Positions 45,683 to 56,813 of a stretch of DNA of 64,000 bases are shown one piece after another (positions within the stretch are counted from its first letter, which is position 1; every line of letters starts with the position of its first letter). Below the pieces are notes generated by a model, which saw nothing but the letters and a program-made list of their open reading frames with translations, made no database searches and was not told where the DNA came from. A program made the position numbers and the translations under genes. The DNA lies in the NCBI GenBank assembly GCA_017506865.1, contig JAFCMP010000529.1:124001-188000 (forward strand). Reading direction: 5' to 3'. The DNA is from Tribonema minus. Lineage: Eukaryota; Sar; Xanthophyceae; Tribonematales; Tribonemataceae.

Positions 45683-47908
45683 ATGCAGGCAGCCAGGCGA
45701 TTTCCCACGACGACGACACGCCCCAGCAGCACCTGGCCAGCGCTGGCCGCGGTGGCGTGCTTGCTGGTCCTGTCCGGTAGCATTGCACACGTCTCAGCGG
45801 CGGCTGCACGGTCACTGCGGGGCGGGCCAGGTGCACGAAGTGCTGGCGAGGTGAGTTCAGCGCAAATGTTGAAGTACGCATTGAGTAGACAAGAACTGTC
45901 TGCTTCTCACCGGACTGTGCGAGAATTTTTGTGTTGACCTTCACAAACTTTTTCTCCCTCGTCCTGCAGTCCACAAGGCGCCGGCTTATCGACACAAGCG
46001 ATCCCGCGGCAATCTGCACGCTCAACCCCGACGATCCTACCGCCCTCGACTGGACCTACAATCCGGTGTGCTATGGGGATGGCTCCTACACGGTGCTGGC
46101 ACCTGCTGACTGGCACAAGAACGAGGAGTACGCCGCCTGTGCAGGGCCCCGGCAGAGCCCCATCGACATTGTGACCAGCACATTGGAAGATCGGTGCTCG
46201 AGTGACAACGAATACCTGCCAGCGTTCTCATGGCAGCTGCAAAGCGGCTCGTGCCCCTTCAGCCAACTTGTGCCCAGCACTAAGCACGCGCTGGAGCTCA
46301 GCTACGAGGGGTGTGATGACAGCACGAGGCCTGGGCTGCAGTACTCGGGTGCTCTGGGCCACTCCAGCTACAAGCTCAAGCAGGTGCGTAACGACAGAGG
46401 TGCAGCGACATATGCAGCGTGTGCCGTCACGGTGTTCATCTTGAGGAATCCGATGCGGCGATGGCCGGGCTACTCCACCATTCGCGATGACAAAAGCAAT
46501 GGTGCTTCCCTGAGTGACCTGCAAGTGCTCATGGCAGAGAGAGGCACATGTTGTATAATGCTTACAATTGTTAAGTATACAGTACACTGCTTGCGCAGCA
46601 CAGTGACGGGCCAATGGTACATGACTGTCATGCTGAAACCTGTTCCACTGCACTCGTCCCGCCTTCATTAGGTTCACCTCCATGCCGGATCTGAGCACTC
46701 TGTTGACGGCGAGTTTGGCGCTGCGGAGCTGCACCTGGTGCACATCAACGAGGCAGATAGTACAGACATTCTGGTCCTCGCGGTTCTGCTCGATGTGGCA
46801 GAGACGAGCGAGGAGCCTGAGGTGAGCCGGCGAACAGGCCTGCACCATGTGCTTGGTATTGCACTGGTGCAGCCTGCCTAGTCATGCATGCTGCATATGC
46901 ATGTGTACATCAATCCAAACTACGCGTTTCAGTGAGGTGATGGGCACGCGGAATGTTCTGCACCAGGTCTCAGTAGACAAGTCCTCTGCTACCTCGTGTA
47001 GCAGTAAACAGGCATATCAGACGCACTCTGTGGCAGACTTTGCTGCTGGTAAGCCCTGTCCCAGCTCTGTGGCTGCAGCGCTTTCTGATTTGCTATCCGC
47101 GTCGTTAGGACCTGTTCTCAGCATCTGTCATTGCGCCTGCCCTCCCGCACACCAGGTCTACAAGTACTGGACCCTGATGAATGAAGCGGTTGCCAACTAC
47201 CAAGGAGAGAGCGCCATCGACATGAACGCAATCTCCGACCCCTACGCCCTCTTGCCAGAGAGCAAGCAGTACTACACCTACCAGGGCTCCCTCACCATTC
47301 CTCCCTGCACCGAGACTGTGACGTGAGTTTTGACTGGTGCCTTGTAATGATATGGTGTACCACATGCGCTGATGGCGTACCTTGAGCACTGCTACAGCAC
47401 TTTCATGTGTGCGGCCGCGGTGACGTGTATGAGCATATTCAATAATCTCTCTCCAGGGGGGGTGCCACAGTGATGCATGTGTCCAGTCACTGCAACATGC
47501 TCTGTGTTGACGGGCCTTACATGTGTCCAGTCACTGCAGCATGCTCTGTGTTGACGGGCCACTGCAACAAAACGTTACAGGATATGGTTAGGCAAACACC
47601 TTCTATACAAGTATATATTATCATGTGCCCGCTATGTGCCATCATACTTGAGGTATGGTGATCAGAGACGTCTATGAAAGCGCCAACACAATGCCAGTGC
47701 ACTGACGTAAGCTCGCAAAATTCATGCCATGCCACCTTCCAGGTTCGTCATCCTGGCAGAGCGAACCCAGGTGGCGGATGCTCAGCTGCAGGCATTCCGC
47801 CAAAGCCAGACCATCGCATTTGGGCCCACTCTCGACCAGTCTGGCTCCAATGCACGCCCTCTACAGCCCCTTAATGGGCGTAGCGTGGCCACGTGCTCGC
47901 TGGAGTAG
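45683..47908 (+). CDS. Secreted alpha-type carbonic anhydrase (5 exons)
   Basis: Catalyses CO2 + H2O to bicarbonate; in algae such enzymes in the periplasm, cell surface or plastid lumen help inorganic carbon supply. Exons 45683-45850, 45970-46383, 46672-46821, 47156-47322 and 47743-47908 join in frame to 354 residues. Exon 1 encodes a hydrophobic leader (WPALAAVACLLVLSGSIAHV), so the protein enters the secretory pathway. Zinc ligands are His196 and His198 (VHLHAGSEH) and His215 (ELHLVH). Glu202 and Thr291 (SLTIPP) match the gate-keeper pair, and RQSPIDI is the family motif. Cys113 and Cys295 (PPCTE) are placed for the usual disulfide. The Thr next to the active-site Thr is Ile, as in many algal and bacterial members. 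Donors are GTGAG or GTGCG and acceptors CAG or TAG. Alpha class is secure; location beyond secretion is inference. Confidence 0.93.
47470..47565 (+). repeat. ~42-bp direct repeat in carbonic anhydrase intron 4
   Basis: Two copies of GTGTCCAGTCACTGCAACAT followed by GCTCTGTGTTGACGGGCC, separated by a few bases and differing at about one position. Confidence 0.9.
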
Positions 47909-49061
47909 GACAAAGAGGGAGGCATTTTTGTGCTTTGGTGTACATTACACGTGCACGTTCGTGTGTTTCATGGGAGTGTGCATTGGCATGAGCGGTCCAG
48001 TATACCGTATGTGTTTGTGAAAGGGACTCAGGCTGTCACCGGTTCCATTGCTGTGACACACAGTGTGTGCCATTGTGGCATATCTGTTTTGCAAGTCATG
48101 TTCATTGTGTAATCCTGTTTGGTGTCGTCCAACAACTGCAACAAGCTACTATACTATATGGTATGTGTCTAGAGCTCCTTGCAGCTGGCCACCGCTGCCC
48201 ACAAGCTGCCAGCACAAATAATCACACATGATTCCACTGCCTTGCGCTTCAATCGAGCAAAGCCTTGCATGGTGTCACTGCCGGTGCTATGCGCTTGATG
48301 GGTAGTGCTGCGCTTTGCATGTGCATGCGAGCACGATGACCGCGCTATGTATGGATGTTGCGACCATTATTTACTCCTCAAGTACTCTGACACTTCAAAT
48401 CAAAGTCCTTGTTGAGTCCTCAAGTCCAAAGATCATGACATGTCCAGCAATATCAAAGCTCCTGCCTTGATGCTACACGGTTTCACCATCACGACCCAGC
48501 ACCAATGCTGTCACGCTTTGGCATTGCATTGGCACAAACGGTCCGACGGCAACATTCAAGCGAGGGCGCACAGTGTCGCATCTCAATAAGCACAGAATCG
48601 TTGAAGAGCAGCAATAAAAGTGTGGCTGCTGAGGTGACTGCAGTACCGTGACGATATGTGCCAAGCGTTTGTGCGCTGGCAGCGATCGGCGCACGCTTGG
48701 TAGCACCACTACAAGCGCGCTAAAGAGCCAGCTCCGTGTTCCCGGTGCTAAGGAACTATGTAAACCCCCAACGCGTTGAACGGTCATGCCGTGTTCAAGT
48801 TGCCAGAGCAACTTGTTGACGCCCATGGGCAACATTGAACGCAAGTCAGCATGCTACTTTGTGACAGATGCATCGGTACTGACCTGTTCTAATGCCGGGG
48901 GGGGGGGGAACCACTCGAAGGATGAGTGATCGAGTCGTTCTCGCAGACAGTTTGCATCGGTGGCGTGGCGAGGACGGCGCAGCTGGCTACTAGAGCGTCT
49001 TTCGCTTGATGGCGTCAGAAGCGGGCTCAGGCTGCTGGCTGCTGCTGCTGCTGCTGCTGCA

Positions 49062-49113
<52 letters not shown>

Positions 49114-49897
49114 ATGCTGCTGATGCTGCTGCTGCTGCTGATGCTGCTGCTGCTGCTACTGTCGCTGCTGCTGTTGCTGCCTGGCTGGCTTTCTTAGATC
49201 TTGGAGAGAGCAAGATGTGTTGATTGCCATAATCATTGCAAAACAAACCAACGCCTCCGTTCCAGCTCAGCTCGAGTCACAGCAAAATTGCCATTGCCAT
49301 GGCCCACAGAACTACCACTTACGCCTACAGATGTCATCCACTGTGCACTCGCGTGGTATGTATGGCCTTCTAATTAACAGCCCAAAGTACTACTAGACTA
49401 AGTAGGCTGTGGGTAAGAGTGCCACAGTGAGTCAAACAAATACGTTGCAAATCACAGGCATGTCACAATGGCGCTCCAACACAATATTTGCTTTATAGGC
49501 GTCAAGCGGCTTCTGTTGCACGTAAGCTACTGCAGCCATTACCCGAATCCCTTTTGATTGTGGACTTTGTCGATTCCCTGCCAGCTGCAACACGCCCCCC
49601 GCCATCTCCTTTCTGCTACTGTCCGCTTTCTCCGGCCTCCTTAGTACACTGAAGGATGGCGCCTGAGATGAGTTGGAATTTCTTCGCGTAAGAGTGTAGC
49701 GGAAGGAGTTTGCTGCTGCTGCAGCTTCGTGCAACGAGCGTTGCCCTACCAGCTGGATGCTGTACTACGGCTATCGTCATCAACACTGCCGTCTTTGCGA
49801 CTGGCAGTGTTTGTTGCTGTTGGTGGTCAACTGTGTCTGTCTGTCTCTGTGGTGTGAGTTTCAGTTTTCGTGTTGAAAGTTGCGTTGAAGTTGAAGT
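47909..49897. other. Region between carbonic anhydrase and the retrotransposon array
   Basis: It holds the carbonic anhydrase 3' UTR and no recognised gene. Contents: a G run at 48898-48908, the CTG tract below, and the insertion flank TGCGTTGAAGTTGAAG at 49881-49896. Poly-Leu and poly-Ala open frames here come only from the CTG repeat. Confidence 0.6.
49032..49180 (+). repeat. (CTG)n trinucleotide repeat
   Basis: Nearly 50 CTG units with a few ATG and TAC interruptions. It is long enough to be unstable and is open in several frames on both strands without being a gene. Confidence 0.95.
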
Positions 49898-49961
49898 TGT
49901 ATATTATGTCCTGGACCGCATGGGCTGCGCGCACGATAAATCGGGCTTGCAATAACTAAAT

Positions 49962-52900
49962 CTACGGAGGAGCCGGCGGTTCGGCGCTGGCCGGCGAGGG
50001 CCGCGGCACTTGCAACAGTGCGATGCGGCGGTAAGCGCTGACGTCGCCATCAGGGGCAATGACTGCGTTCCAGTTGTCGATCACGACACGTGTGAGCGCG
50101 CGCTGTAGCGCGAGGGAGGTGCGGCGGCGCCAGAAGGCAACGCGCTGCGCGAGATTGTAGCTGCCCTGCGAGCTCTGCTCGGCGAGTGCGTGTAGCAGCG
50201 CTTGGGTGTCGCGTGACATAGCGCCGAAGTGGTCAAAGGCTGCGGAAAATAGGGTGTGTGTAGTGGGGTCCAGGGCCCCTGAGACTACGTATGTGTCTAT
50301 CTTTTCCTGCGAAGCCGATTCAAGCACGCGCTGCACATCGCGCGCGCCCCCCTGAGCCTGACGGAGGCGGGAGGGGCATGAGCTGTCACGTATGGTGACG
50401 TCTATGCAACAAGCTACTTCAAAGCCGCCGCGCAGTTTAGTGCACCGGCCTGCTGCTACCGCGTCGGCGCTCGGCTGCACTTTAGGGACTGGAAGGCAGA
50501 CCTGGTTGCTGCCAAAGACGATGTCCATGAACTTGTTGAACCCGTGGCGCGCCGCGTAGCGGCGGAAGGGGGCAAGGGTGTCCCGGTCGAGACCGCGGAG
50601 GTGGGCCACCTGCTTGAGCAGCTGAAAGAGCGCGTCTGCGAGCAAGTTGTGTCGCGTGACGTTAAGCCCTTGTGTGCAGCGGCGCAGGTGGGCACCCGAG
50701 TCCACTGGTCTATGGCACTTGGGGCACCGCGCCGCAGCGGGGGCGGGGCGCTCCACGCCCAGGTGGCGCCGCAGCGTCTCGCGGAATTCCGGCGGGGACA
50801 TGGTCTCCGCTGGGTCAGTGCTCGGCAATTGCGCCAAGAAACCCATGGCCCCCTTAGAGGCGCCGCTGCGCCACGCCGCGACTGCTTCCAACGCATTTGC
50901 TGCTTCAAGCCGACGCAGCTGCGTGGCGGCGAGCGCTGCGTCTAGCACCCGTGATAGCGCCGCTTGACGCCGCGGCAGCACGGCGGCCGGCGGGGCCTGG
51001 GCAGAGCCTGGCTCGCGCGCCACCGCTGGCGCAGCAGCGCGGCGCGCGCCGGCGCGAGTCCGCATGCCCGGCCCCGCAGCTCCGCCTGCCCGTTGCAGCA
51101 GATCGCGCAGCGCCCGCCATGCGCCGTCGTCCTGGCGCCAGTCCTGGTACCAGACCGTGGGCAGGAGCAGTGCGAGGGCCGCTGCAGCCTCATCGCTGCC
51201 GCTGCGCAGCTGCTGCAGGCAGGTAGCTATCTGGGTGAAGGTGAAGCCATAGCGGGCATGCTCTAGGACGCGGCTGCGTGCCGCGACTGGAAATGCCGCC
51301 AGTGCCGGCCCCATGCACTCGAGGGAACGTGCAGCAAATGCGGCACATGCACGGGGCGCCGCGCCCAGCACGCCAAAGCCACCACTCCCCAGCCGCAGAT
51401 GCACGCGTACCTGCTGATGTGCTGGTAGCGTCACTGGGGCCTCGCCACCCCAGTCGGCGCCGCGTACCCATGCCACTGCCGCCGCCCACAGAGAGGGCGG
51501 CGCCGCCGCCGCCGAAACCGCCGGCGGGCCGCGGCAATCGTCACCCGCCGCCGGCGCGCGCTGGTGGGCCGGCGGCGTAAGACCCGCCGATGGCTCCTGC
51601 GCCAGCGCGGCCACGGCCGCTAGCGTGATGGCGTCGAAGCGCCGTAGCTCCTCGTGCGTGAGGGATGGCGCTGTATTGCGCGAGACATGCCCTGCGCGGG
51701 CGGGGACGGCAAGACGCAGAATGGAGAAGGCAGCCTGCACATCCTCCATCTGCACAAGCTCCGCAACCAGGCGGTCGGTGCCGGGGGCACGAAGGGTCGC
51801 CGCCACTTGCGCGCGCACGAAGCCCTCGGTGCCGACCGGCACCCCCATCAGCGTGATGCCGTCGTCACATACTGGTACGGGGACATTGGCGGCGGCAAAG
51901 ACGGCGGCGGCGCGCTCGCGGGCGCCGCCTGAGGCCGGCACCACCGCCGCGCATTTCGTGACGTTGACCTGAATGTTGAGCTCGCTCAGCGCCTGTTGTA
52001 TGAAGCAGAACGCGCGGCCAACGTGGTCGAGCACCGGCGCGTCACAGCTGGGCGTCATGATGGTGAGGTCATCGAGGTAGCCCGGAAGCGCCAGTTGCGG
52101 GAACTTGGCGCGGGCAGCCACCATGGTGCCGCGCAGTGCCAGCGCGAACAGCAGCGGCCCCAATGGGTCGCCCTGCTGCACGCCCTGTTGGGAGAGGATG
52201 ATGGCGGCGTCGGCGTGCCCATCTAGGCCAAATTGTAGCCAAGGGGCCCGGCCGGGGCCGTAGATGTGCTCGACGTAGCCGTACAGGCCAGGCAGATGCT
52301 CGGCCACCGCGGTGAGGACTGCCGAGCGCGACAGCGCGTTGAAGGCATTACTGCCGTCAATGGCAAGGAGCACGCCGCCGCACTCATGCGTGAGCTGCGC
52401 CATGAGCGCCACTCTCTCTGCGCCCCCCCGCGCGCCGACCCCAAACTGGCCAATTGGTTCCAGCAGCGCGGAGACGCGGTCCCGGGTGTCCGTGCAGAAG
52501 GTGCGGGCGAACAGGCGGCGGATGGTGTCGCCGCACGCGATGGGGCGCGCCTTCTCGCCCACAGCGCTGAGGCGCGCGGCCGCGTGAAGGCGCCAAAAGG
52601 GGGCGGGCAGCGCGGCGGGGGTGGAGTACACCGCGGTACCCAGCCACGCCAGCAGCTCAAGGAGCCAGTCAACCGTGCGCCCCGACGTGTGCGCCGTGTG
52701 CCGGACGCACTGCTGGAGGTGGGAGTTGCGCAGCCCAGAGGGACCGGCGGCCGAGCCAGGGTTGGCGGCGAGGATGGCCTCGCGTAGCCCGTCCGCCGTG
52801 AATGAAGCGCAGTTGAGTGGTGCCGGCGCCGCCAGCGCCGCCGCCGCCACCAAGCTGCGCGCCCGCGATGCCGCGGCATCCAGCTTCGCAGACGCATCGC

Positions 52901-54128
52901 CAGCTGGGTGTTTAGCCTGCAGTTTATGCAAGGTAGCAGAGTCGCGGGGGGCAGATGTGTCAGCACCCTCCGCCAGCAGCCGCGCGGCGCGCCCGACGCC
53001 GCCCGGCTGCCGCGCCGTCGCCGCCGCGCGTTCCCGCACTGCCGCCGCCGCCTCCGTCATAGACCTAGCGCGGCGCGTGCACGCACGGGCGGCGCCGCGG
53101 CGGCAGAAGGCCAGCGCTGTGCGCGTGAGCAGGTCCAGGTCGCCTGCCACGAAGGCCGCAAAACGGTGCGCCCGCGGCAGGGAGCCGTCGGGTACAAGCA
53201 GCAGGCACGGCAGCAGATGCAGCAGCTTGCACCATGCACCGGCTGTGGCGGACGCCTGTGCCGCTGCCTCAACCCCGTGTGCCTGCGCTACCGCCGTCTG
53301 CGCTTCCCGGAGGCCCGCCAGCGTGGCCGTCAAGGCGGCTGTGAAGTCCGAGCGGTGCTCCAGGCGAATGCGGCGGCCGACCACCAGTTGCTGCTGCAGA
53401 ACATAGTCAAAGGAGAGGTCGTCAAGCGCTGCGCGCGCGGGCGAGAGCGGCGCCAGCGTCCAGAGCGGAAGCGCGCTGCGCCATGTTGGCCCTGCCGCAG
53501 CCACAGCGGCAGCTGCGCGGGCGCCGGGGCCGCGCGCGCCGCCGCTGGCTGTAGAGAGGGGGAGGATGGGGGGCAGAGGCGCGACGCGGGGCCCGTGTGG
53601 CCGCTGCGTTGCGGCCGCCCCCCGGGACTTGTACAGGTGGTCGCGCTGGTGCAATTTCGTGCGCACGCACCCTGGCTCGCCGCACGAGGCGCATGCGCAG
53701 AGTAGCAGCTCGGGTTCCACGGCGTAGTAGGTGCCCGCGCCGGCTCGGTGGAGAGTCAAACACTCATCGTCGACCGCCTGCATACGCGCGAGAAAGTCGG
53801 CAGGCACATTCGGATGCTCGCGGCGCTGGTGATCCGCCAGCGTCGTGGCGATGCGGCGCGCCAGCGCCAGCGACGCCGACGTCTGCGCCGTGAGCGTGTT
53901 CGCCTCCCCGTTCCGGCGGAGGCGCGGTTTGGGCACTGGCACCCGAAAGAGGCAGCCAGTGTCATATAAAGGGCAGCGCGGATAGATGGCAGCTGTTGCA
54001 GGCTGAGCGGGCGCCTGCACTGCCTCAGGCTGCGCAGGGTCTATGCCCGCCGCGGCAGCCGCTGCTGCAGCAGCAGCTGCCGCAATGGCCGCCGGTGCGG
54101 CTCCCCCTGAAGTAGAGTCAGACATCAT
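49962..54128 (-). CDS. Retrotransposon ORF2 (reverse transcriptase), copy 2
   Basis: 1388 residues, colinear with the copy at 2701-6867 and differing at about a dozen positions (for example Tyr6 to Thr, Gly to Asp before HVGRAF, Leu to Val in KCAAVVPA). All catalytic features are retained: N-terminal Cys/His clusters, DGSNAFNALSR, QGDPLGPLLF, YLDD, CCHC and the DVTI region. No frameshift or stop. Nearly all differences are single residue changes, as expected of two recent insertions from one source lineage. Confidence 0.92.
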   Translation of the reverse strand: MMSDSTSGGAAPAAIAAAAAAAAAAAAGIDPAQPEAVQAPAQPATAAIYPRCPLYDTGCLFRVPVPKPRLRRNGEANTLTAQTSASLALARRIATTLADHQRREHPNVPADFLARMQAVDDECLTLHRAGAGTYYAVEPELLLCACASCGEPGCVRTKLHQRDHLYKSRGAAATQRPHGPRVAPLPPILPLSTASGGARGPGARAAAAVAAAGPTWRSALPLWTLAPLSPARAALDDLSFDYVLQQQLVVGRRIRLEHRSDFTAALTATLAGLREAQTAVAQAHGVEAAAQASATAGAWCKLLHLLPCLLLVPDGSLPRAHRFAAFVAGDLDLLTRTALAFCRRGAARACTRRARSMTEAAAAVRERAAATARQPGGVGRAARLLAEGADTSAPRDSATLHKLQAKHPAGDASAKLDAAASRARSLVAAAALAAPAPLNCASFTADGLREAILAANPGSAAGPSGLRNSHLQQCVRHTAHTSGRTVDWLLELLAWLGTAVYSTPAALPAPFWRLHAAARLSAVGEKARPIACGDTIRRLFARTFCTDTRDRVSALLEPIGQFGVGARGGAERVALMAQLTHECGGVLLAIDGSNAFNALSRSAVLTAVAEHLPGLYGYVEHIYGPGRAPWLQFGLDGHADAAIILSQQGVQQGDPLGPLLFALALRGTMVAARAKFPQLALPGYLDDLTIMTPSCDAPVLDHVGRAFCFIQQALSELNIQVNVTKCAAVVPASGGARERAAAVFAAANVPVPVCDDGITLMGVPVGTEGFVRAQVAATLRAPGTDRLVAELVQMEDVQAAFSILRLAVPARAGHVSRNTAPSLTHEELRRFDAITLAAVAALAQEPSAGLTPPAHQRAPAAGDDCRGPPAVSAAAAPPSLWAAAVAWVRGADWGGEAPVTLPAHQQVRVHLRLGSGGFGVLGAAPRACAAFAARSLECMGPALAAFPVAARSRVLEHARYGFTFTQIATCLQQLRSGSDEAAAALALLLPTVWYQDWRQDDGAWRALRDLLQRAGGAAGPGMRTRAGARRAAAPAVAREPGSAQAPPAAVLPRRQAALSRVLDAALAATQLRRLEAANALEAVAAWRSGASKGAMGFLAQLPSTDPAETMSPPEFRETLRRHLGVERPAPAAARCPKCHRPVDSGAHLRRCTQGLNVTRHNLLADALFQLLKQVAHLRGLDRDTLAPFRRYAARHGFNKFMDIVFGSNQVCLPVPKVQPSADAVAAGRCTKLRGGFEVACCIDVTIRDSSCPSRLRQAQGGARDVQRVLESASQEKIDTYVVSGALDPTTHTLFSAAFDHFGAMSRDTQALLHALAEQSSQGSYNLAQRVAFWRRRTSLALQRALTRVVIDNWNAVIAPDGDVSAYRRIALLQVPRPSPASAEPPAPP

Positions 54129-54161
54129 TACGGTGGATGAGGGGAGCGCCGCACCGGCGGC

Positions 54162-56798
54162 TTACAGGCCCGAGGCGCCGCCGCCTCCCTCCGATGCCGG
54201 CGGCTGGGCCGTCGAGGTGGAGAGGAAGCGGTCGGCGGCGGACTGACCTTGGGGCAGCCCGCGCGCGGGGCGTGCAGCGGGGGGTTCCGCCGCCGAGCCC
54301 GGCGTGCGCTCAGCAGCCGTGCGCTTGCGGCTGGCGCGGGGTGTGCCACTGTCGGACATAAGCGCGCTGCTGTCACTGGCAGGCATGGGGGGCTGCCTAC
54401 TGCGCGAGGGGGAGGCGCTGCAGTCGCTGCCGTGCCGAGCCGCTGGCGACGATGCGCGCCGACACCGCGAGCGCCCGCGTGAGCAAGAGCGCGGCGGCTG
54501 CCGCGGCGCCGCCGCTGCCTCCAGTGCCACCGCGGGGTCCGCTGCCGCGCTTGCGGCCGCTGCCGCTGCCGCGCTGGCAGCGCCTACAGCAGGCGGCGGC
54601 GCGCCCGCCGCCGCCGCGCCTGCCGCCGCCGCGCCCGCCGCCGTTGCCCCGTCCGCCGCCACCGCCGCCGCAGCGCCAGCCGCTGCAGAGCTAGCCTCAA
54701 GGTCTCCCGCCACGGGCGTGGTGGCCACCGCGCCGGCGGCGTCCGCCGCCGGCACCGCCACGCTCGCAGCGCGCGCCGCTTCTGCTGTCAGCTGCGCCTC
54801 GAGTCGAGCGGTCGCCGCAGCGTTGCGCACCTGCTCTCCTTCGCGCAGGCTCCGTTGCTGCGCCGCCAGCCGCTCCGCACGAACTTGCTCTGCCAGAGAC
54901 CGGTCGCGATCGGCCTCAGCAGCCCGCTTTCCCGCCTCGGAGGCTGCCAGCAGCTTTGTCAGTGCCTTGACCTGCTGCTGCAGCCCCTTCCGCGCGGTCC
55001 TCCCCTCCAGGATGCCCCCCTGCAGCTGCTGAATGCGCTGCTCCTGGCCCAGCTGCGCAGGGTCCGCGTCGGCCGCCGGCGGCGGCGGCGAGGCGCCCGG
55101 CGACGCGCTCGCCAGCGCGGGCGTCGAGGCGGCGGCAGCGTCCGTCGCGGCGGCGCCGGTCGCCGCCGGCGCTGGGGGGTGCGAGGCGGCGGCGCCGGTG
55201 GGCGCACGCTGCGTCGCGGCGGCTGCCGCCGCGGCGGCTGCAGCCGTGGCTACCGCAGGGGCACCGGCGGCTGTGCCAGTGGCGGCGGCTGGCGTGGTGC
55301 AGGCCGCGGGGAGCGTGGTGTGCGCGCAGCGCGTTGCCCGGCACTGCTGACCCGGGCGCGTGAAGTGCCGTCGCAAGCAGGACGGGCACGCTGTCAGATT
55401 GTCAGGGCCCAGCAGCCGCAGCGCTACTTCCGTGCCGTCCACCGCGCATAGGACCGAGTGCGCGAGTCGCCGCGCAACGCCGCGGACCACTGTTAGCTCC
55501 CAAACACCCGCGGCGCCTGGCGATGCCGCCGACGCCGGCGCCGCGGATGAGGCCGCACCGTTAATGCCTACGCCGCAGGTCTTCAGAGCGCTGGCCAGCA
55601 GCAGAAAGGCGGCGGAAGTGCCGCCGCCGCCCGCCCGCAAGCGCACCGGCGCGATGGGCATGCCAGGAGCTGCGAGTGCGGGCGCAAGCAGCATTGCAAG
55701 CTGCGCTGCAGACCACGCCGCCGGCGCGCCGCGCACGGTGACCGTGACCGGGGCGCTCATGTCACCAGCGCGGGTGATGCGCAGGCGGAAGCCGCTGAAG
55801 CTGAAGTCAGCGGAGTCGCCGACCGTTCCGAGCGCCGCGTCAACGAGCGCGGCCGGCGCCCGCAAGCATAGCGTGCGGAAGTCATCGCGAGGCGACAGAG
55901 GCCCCAGCGTCTCTGCACCCTTGAATAGGGACGCAAGTGAGGCAGCGTCTCCAGCGCCGGCCCTCGCCGCGTCGTGCATGTGCGTGAGCGCCGCCGCTAG
56001 CAGCTGCTGGCGCCCCCGCGTGAGTCGGGCGCGGCGCTGTGCAGCCGCCGCAGGGGTGCTGCGCTCGCGCTCGTGAGGCTGACGGGCCGGCGCGAGCTCT
56101 GCTAACAGTGCGCGGACGCTGGCCGGCAAGGCAGCCAAGTGCTCCTGGGTGTAGCAGGTGACTGGATCCACCGTAAACGAGACTAGGTCTGTGCCGGCTG
56201 CCGCCGCCGGCGGCACAAATGGCTGTCCCTCCGCTGTCGGACGGCCCTGCACGCGCGCCGCCATCGCCATGAGGCGGCCCGCAGCGGCTCCACCCTGGCG
56301 CCCCACCGCCGCGACAGCGGGGGGCACGAAGAAGTACTGCTCCTGTTCCGCGGCGTGGAACATCTCGCTCGCCTGTTGGTATAGCTGCCCTGGAGTGAGG
56401 GCGGATGGGGCTGGGGTTGGCGTGTAGCTGCCTCGGGGAGTGAAGTAGGCTCCATCGTGGCCGTGCAGCAGCCGTGCCTCCTCCCGAAGCAGGTTGCTCT
56501 TCGCTGTAAGCGACGGGGGTGTTGTCGCAGTTTTGGCGGCTTTGGCCGCCCACGAGGCAGCAGCAGCAGGAGGGGTGGCCGCGCGACCATTTGGGCCAGC
56601 TGGCGTGTCGCCAGTCGCCGCTGGCAGCACCACCTCCATCGCTTCGGATGGCATGAAACGACTTGAAGTTGAAATGGGGCGGGCCCTGCCCCGCCCCTGG
56701 GACACGGTGGCGGCTGCCCCTCGTGGAGGGTGCCGAGCGTTGGCTGAACAGCAGGCACACAGGGTGGGAGTCACCAACGTGGCGCCAGCAAAATCCAC
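54162..56798 (-). CDS. Retrotransposon ORF1, copy 2 (complete, 878 aa)
   Basis: The only complete ORF1 in the window. Residues ~1-50 include CACC and HPP motifs and a basic stretch. Residues ~310-440 contain a conserved block from LVDAALGTVGDSADFSF on. A Cys/His cluster (CPSC, His, CRATRC) lies near 470-492, then long Ala-rich runs, a coiled coil at ~580-680, more Ala-rich sequence, and a Ser/Arg-rich C-terminus. No RRM or esterase domain is evident, so it is not a standard L1- or CR1-type ORF1. A nucleic-acid-binding, multimerising role is inferred. ORF1 ends in TAA; ORF2 begins in the same frame 33 nt later, with no further stop between them. Confidence 0.85.
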   Translation of the reverse strand: MDFAGATLVTPTLCACCSANARHPPRGAAATVSQGRGRARPISTSSRFMPSEAMEVVLPAATGDTPAGPNGRAATPPAAAASWAAKAAKTATTPPSLTAKSNLLREEARLLHGHDGAYFTPRGSYTPTPAPSALTPGQLYQQASEMFHAAEQEQYFFVPPAVAAVGRQGGAAAGRLMAMAARVQGRPTAEGQPFVPPAAAAGTDLVSFTVDPVTCYTQEHLAALPASVRALLAELAPARQPHERERSTPAAAAQRRARLTRGRQQLLAAALTHMHDAARAGAGDAASLASLFKGAETLGPLSPRDDFRTLCLRAPAALVDAALGTVGDSADFSFSGFRLRITRAGDMSAPVTVTVRGAPAAWSAAQLAMLLAPALAAPGMPIAPVRLRAGGGGTSAAFLLLASALKTCGVGINGAASSAAPASAASPGAAGVWELTVVRGVARRLAHSVLCAVDGTEVALRLLGPDNLTACPSCLRRHFTRPGQQCRATRCAHTTLPAACTTPAAATGTAAGAPAVATAAAAAAAAAATQRAPTGAAASHPPAPAATGAAATDAAAASTPALASASPGASPPPPAADADPAQLGQEQRIQQLQGGILEGRTARKGLQQQVKALTKLLAASEAGKRAAEADRDRSLAEQVRAERLAAQQRSLREGEQVRNAAATARLEAQLTAEAARAASVAVPAADAAGAVATTPVAGDLEASSAAAGAAAAVAADGATAAGAAAAGAAAAGAPPPAVGAASAAAAAAASAAADPAVALEAAAAPRQPPRSCSRGRSRCRRASSPAARHGSDCSASPSRSRQPPMPASDSSALMSDSGTPRASRKRTAAERTPGSAAEPPAARPARGLPQGQSAADRFLSTSTAQPPASEGGGGASGL

Positions 56799-56813
56799 CC
56801 AGAAACGTTTTGT

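Larger units (their letters stand above)
49898..56813 (-). mobile_element. Non-LTR retrotransposon copy 2 (full length)
   Basis: About 6.9 kb, with both ORFs open, a 5' UTR of only ~15 nt visible before the ORF1 ATG, and a ~65-nt 3' UTR that ends CATAATATACAA. The 3' flank on the element strand is CTTCAACTTCAACGCAAC, two extra ACTTCA units. Its 5' end abuts the 3' end of copy 3, with ~10-15 bases of A-rich junction sequence (ACAAAACG) between. No LTR, no poly(A). It is the reference copy for the family and looks potentially active. Confidence 0.92.

Noticed and set aside
49006..49246. Poly-Leu and poly-Ala proteins at the CTG tract
   Set aside because: Pure products of translating a trinucleotide repeat in different frames; no conserved flanking sequence.
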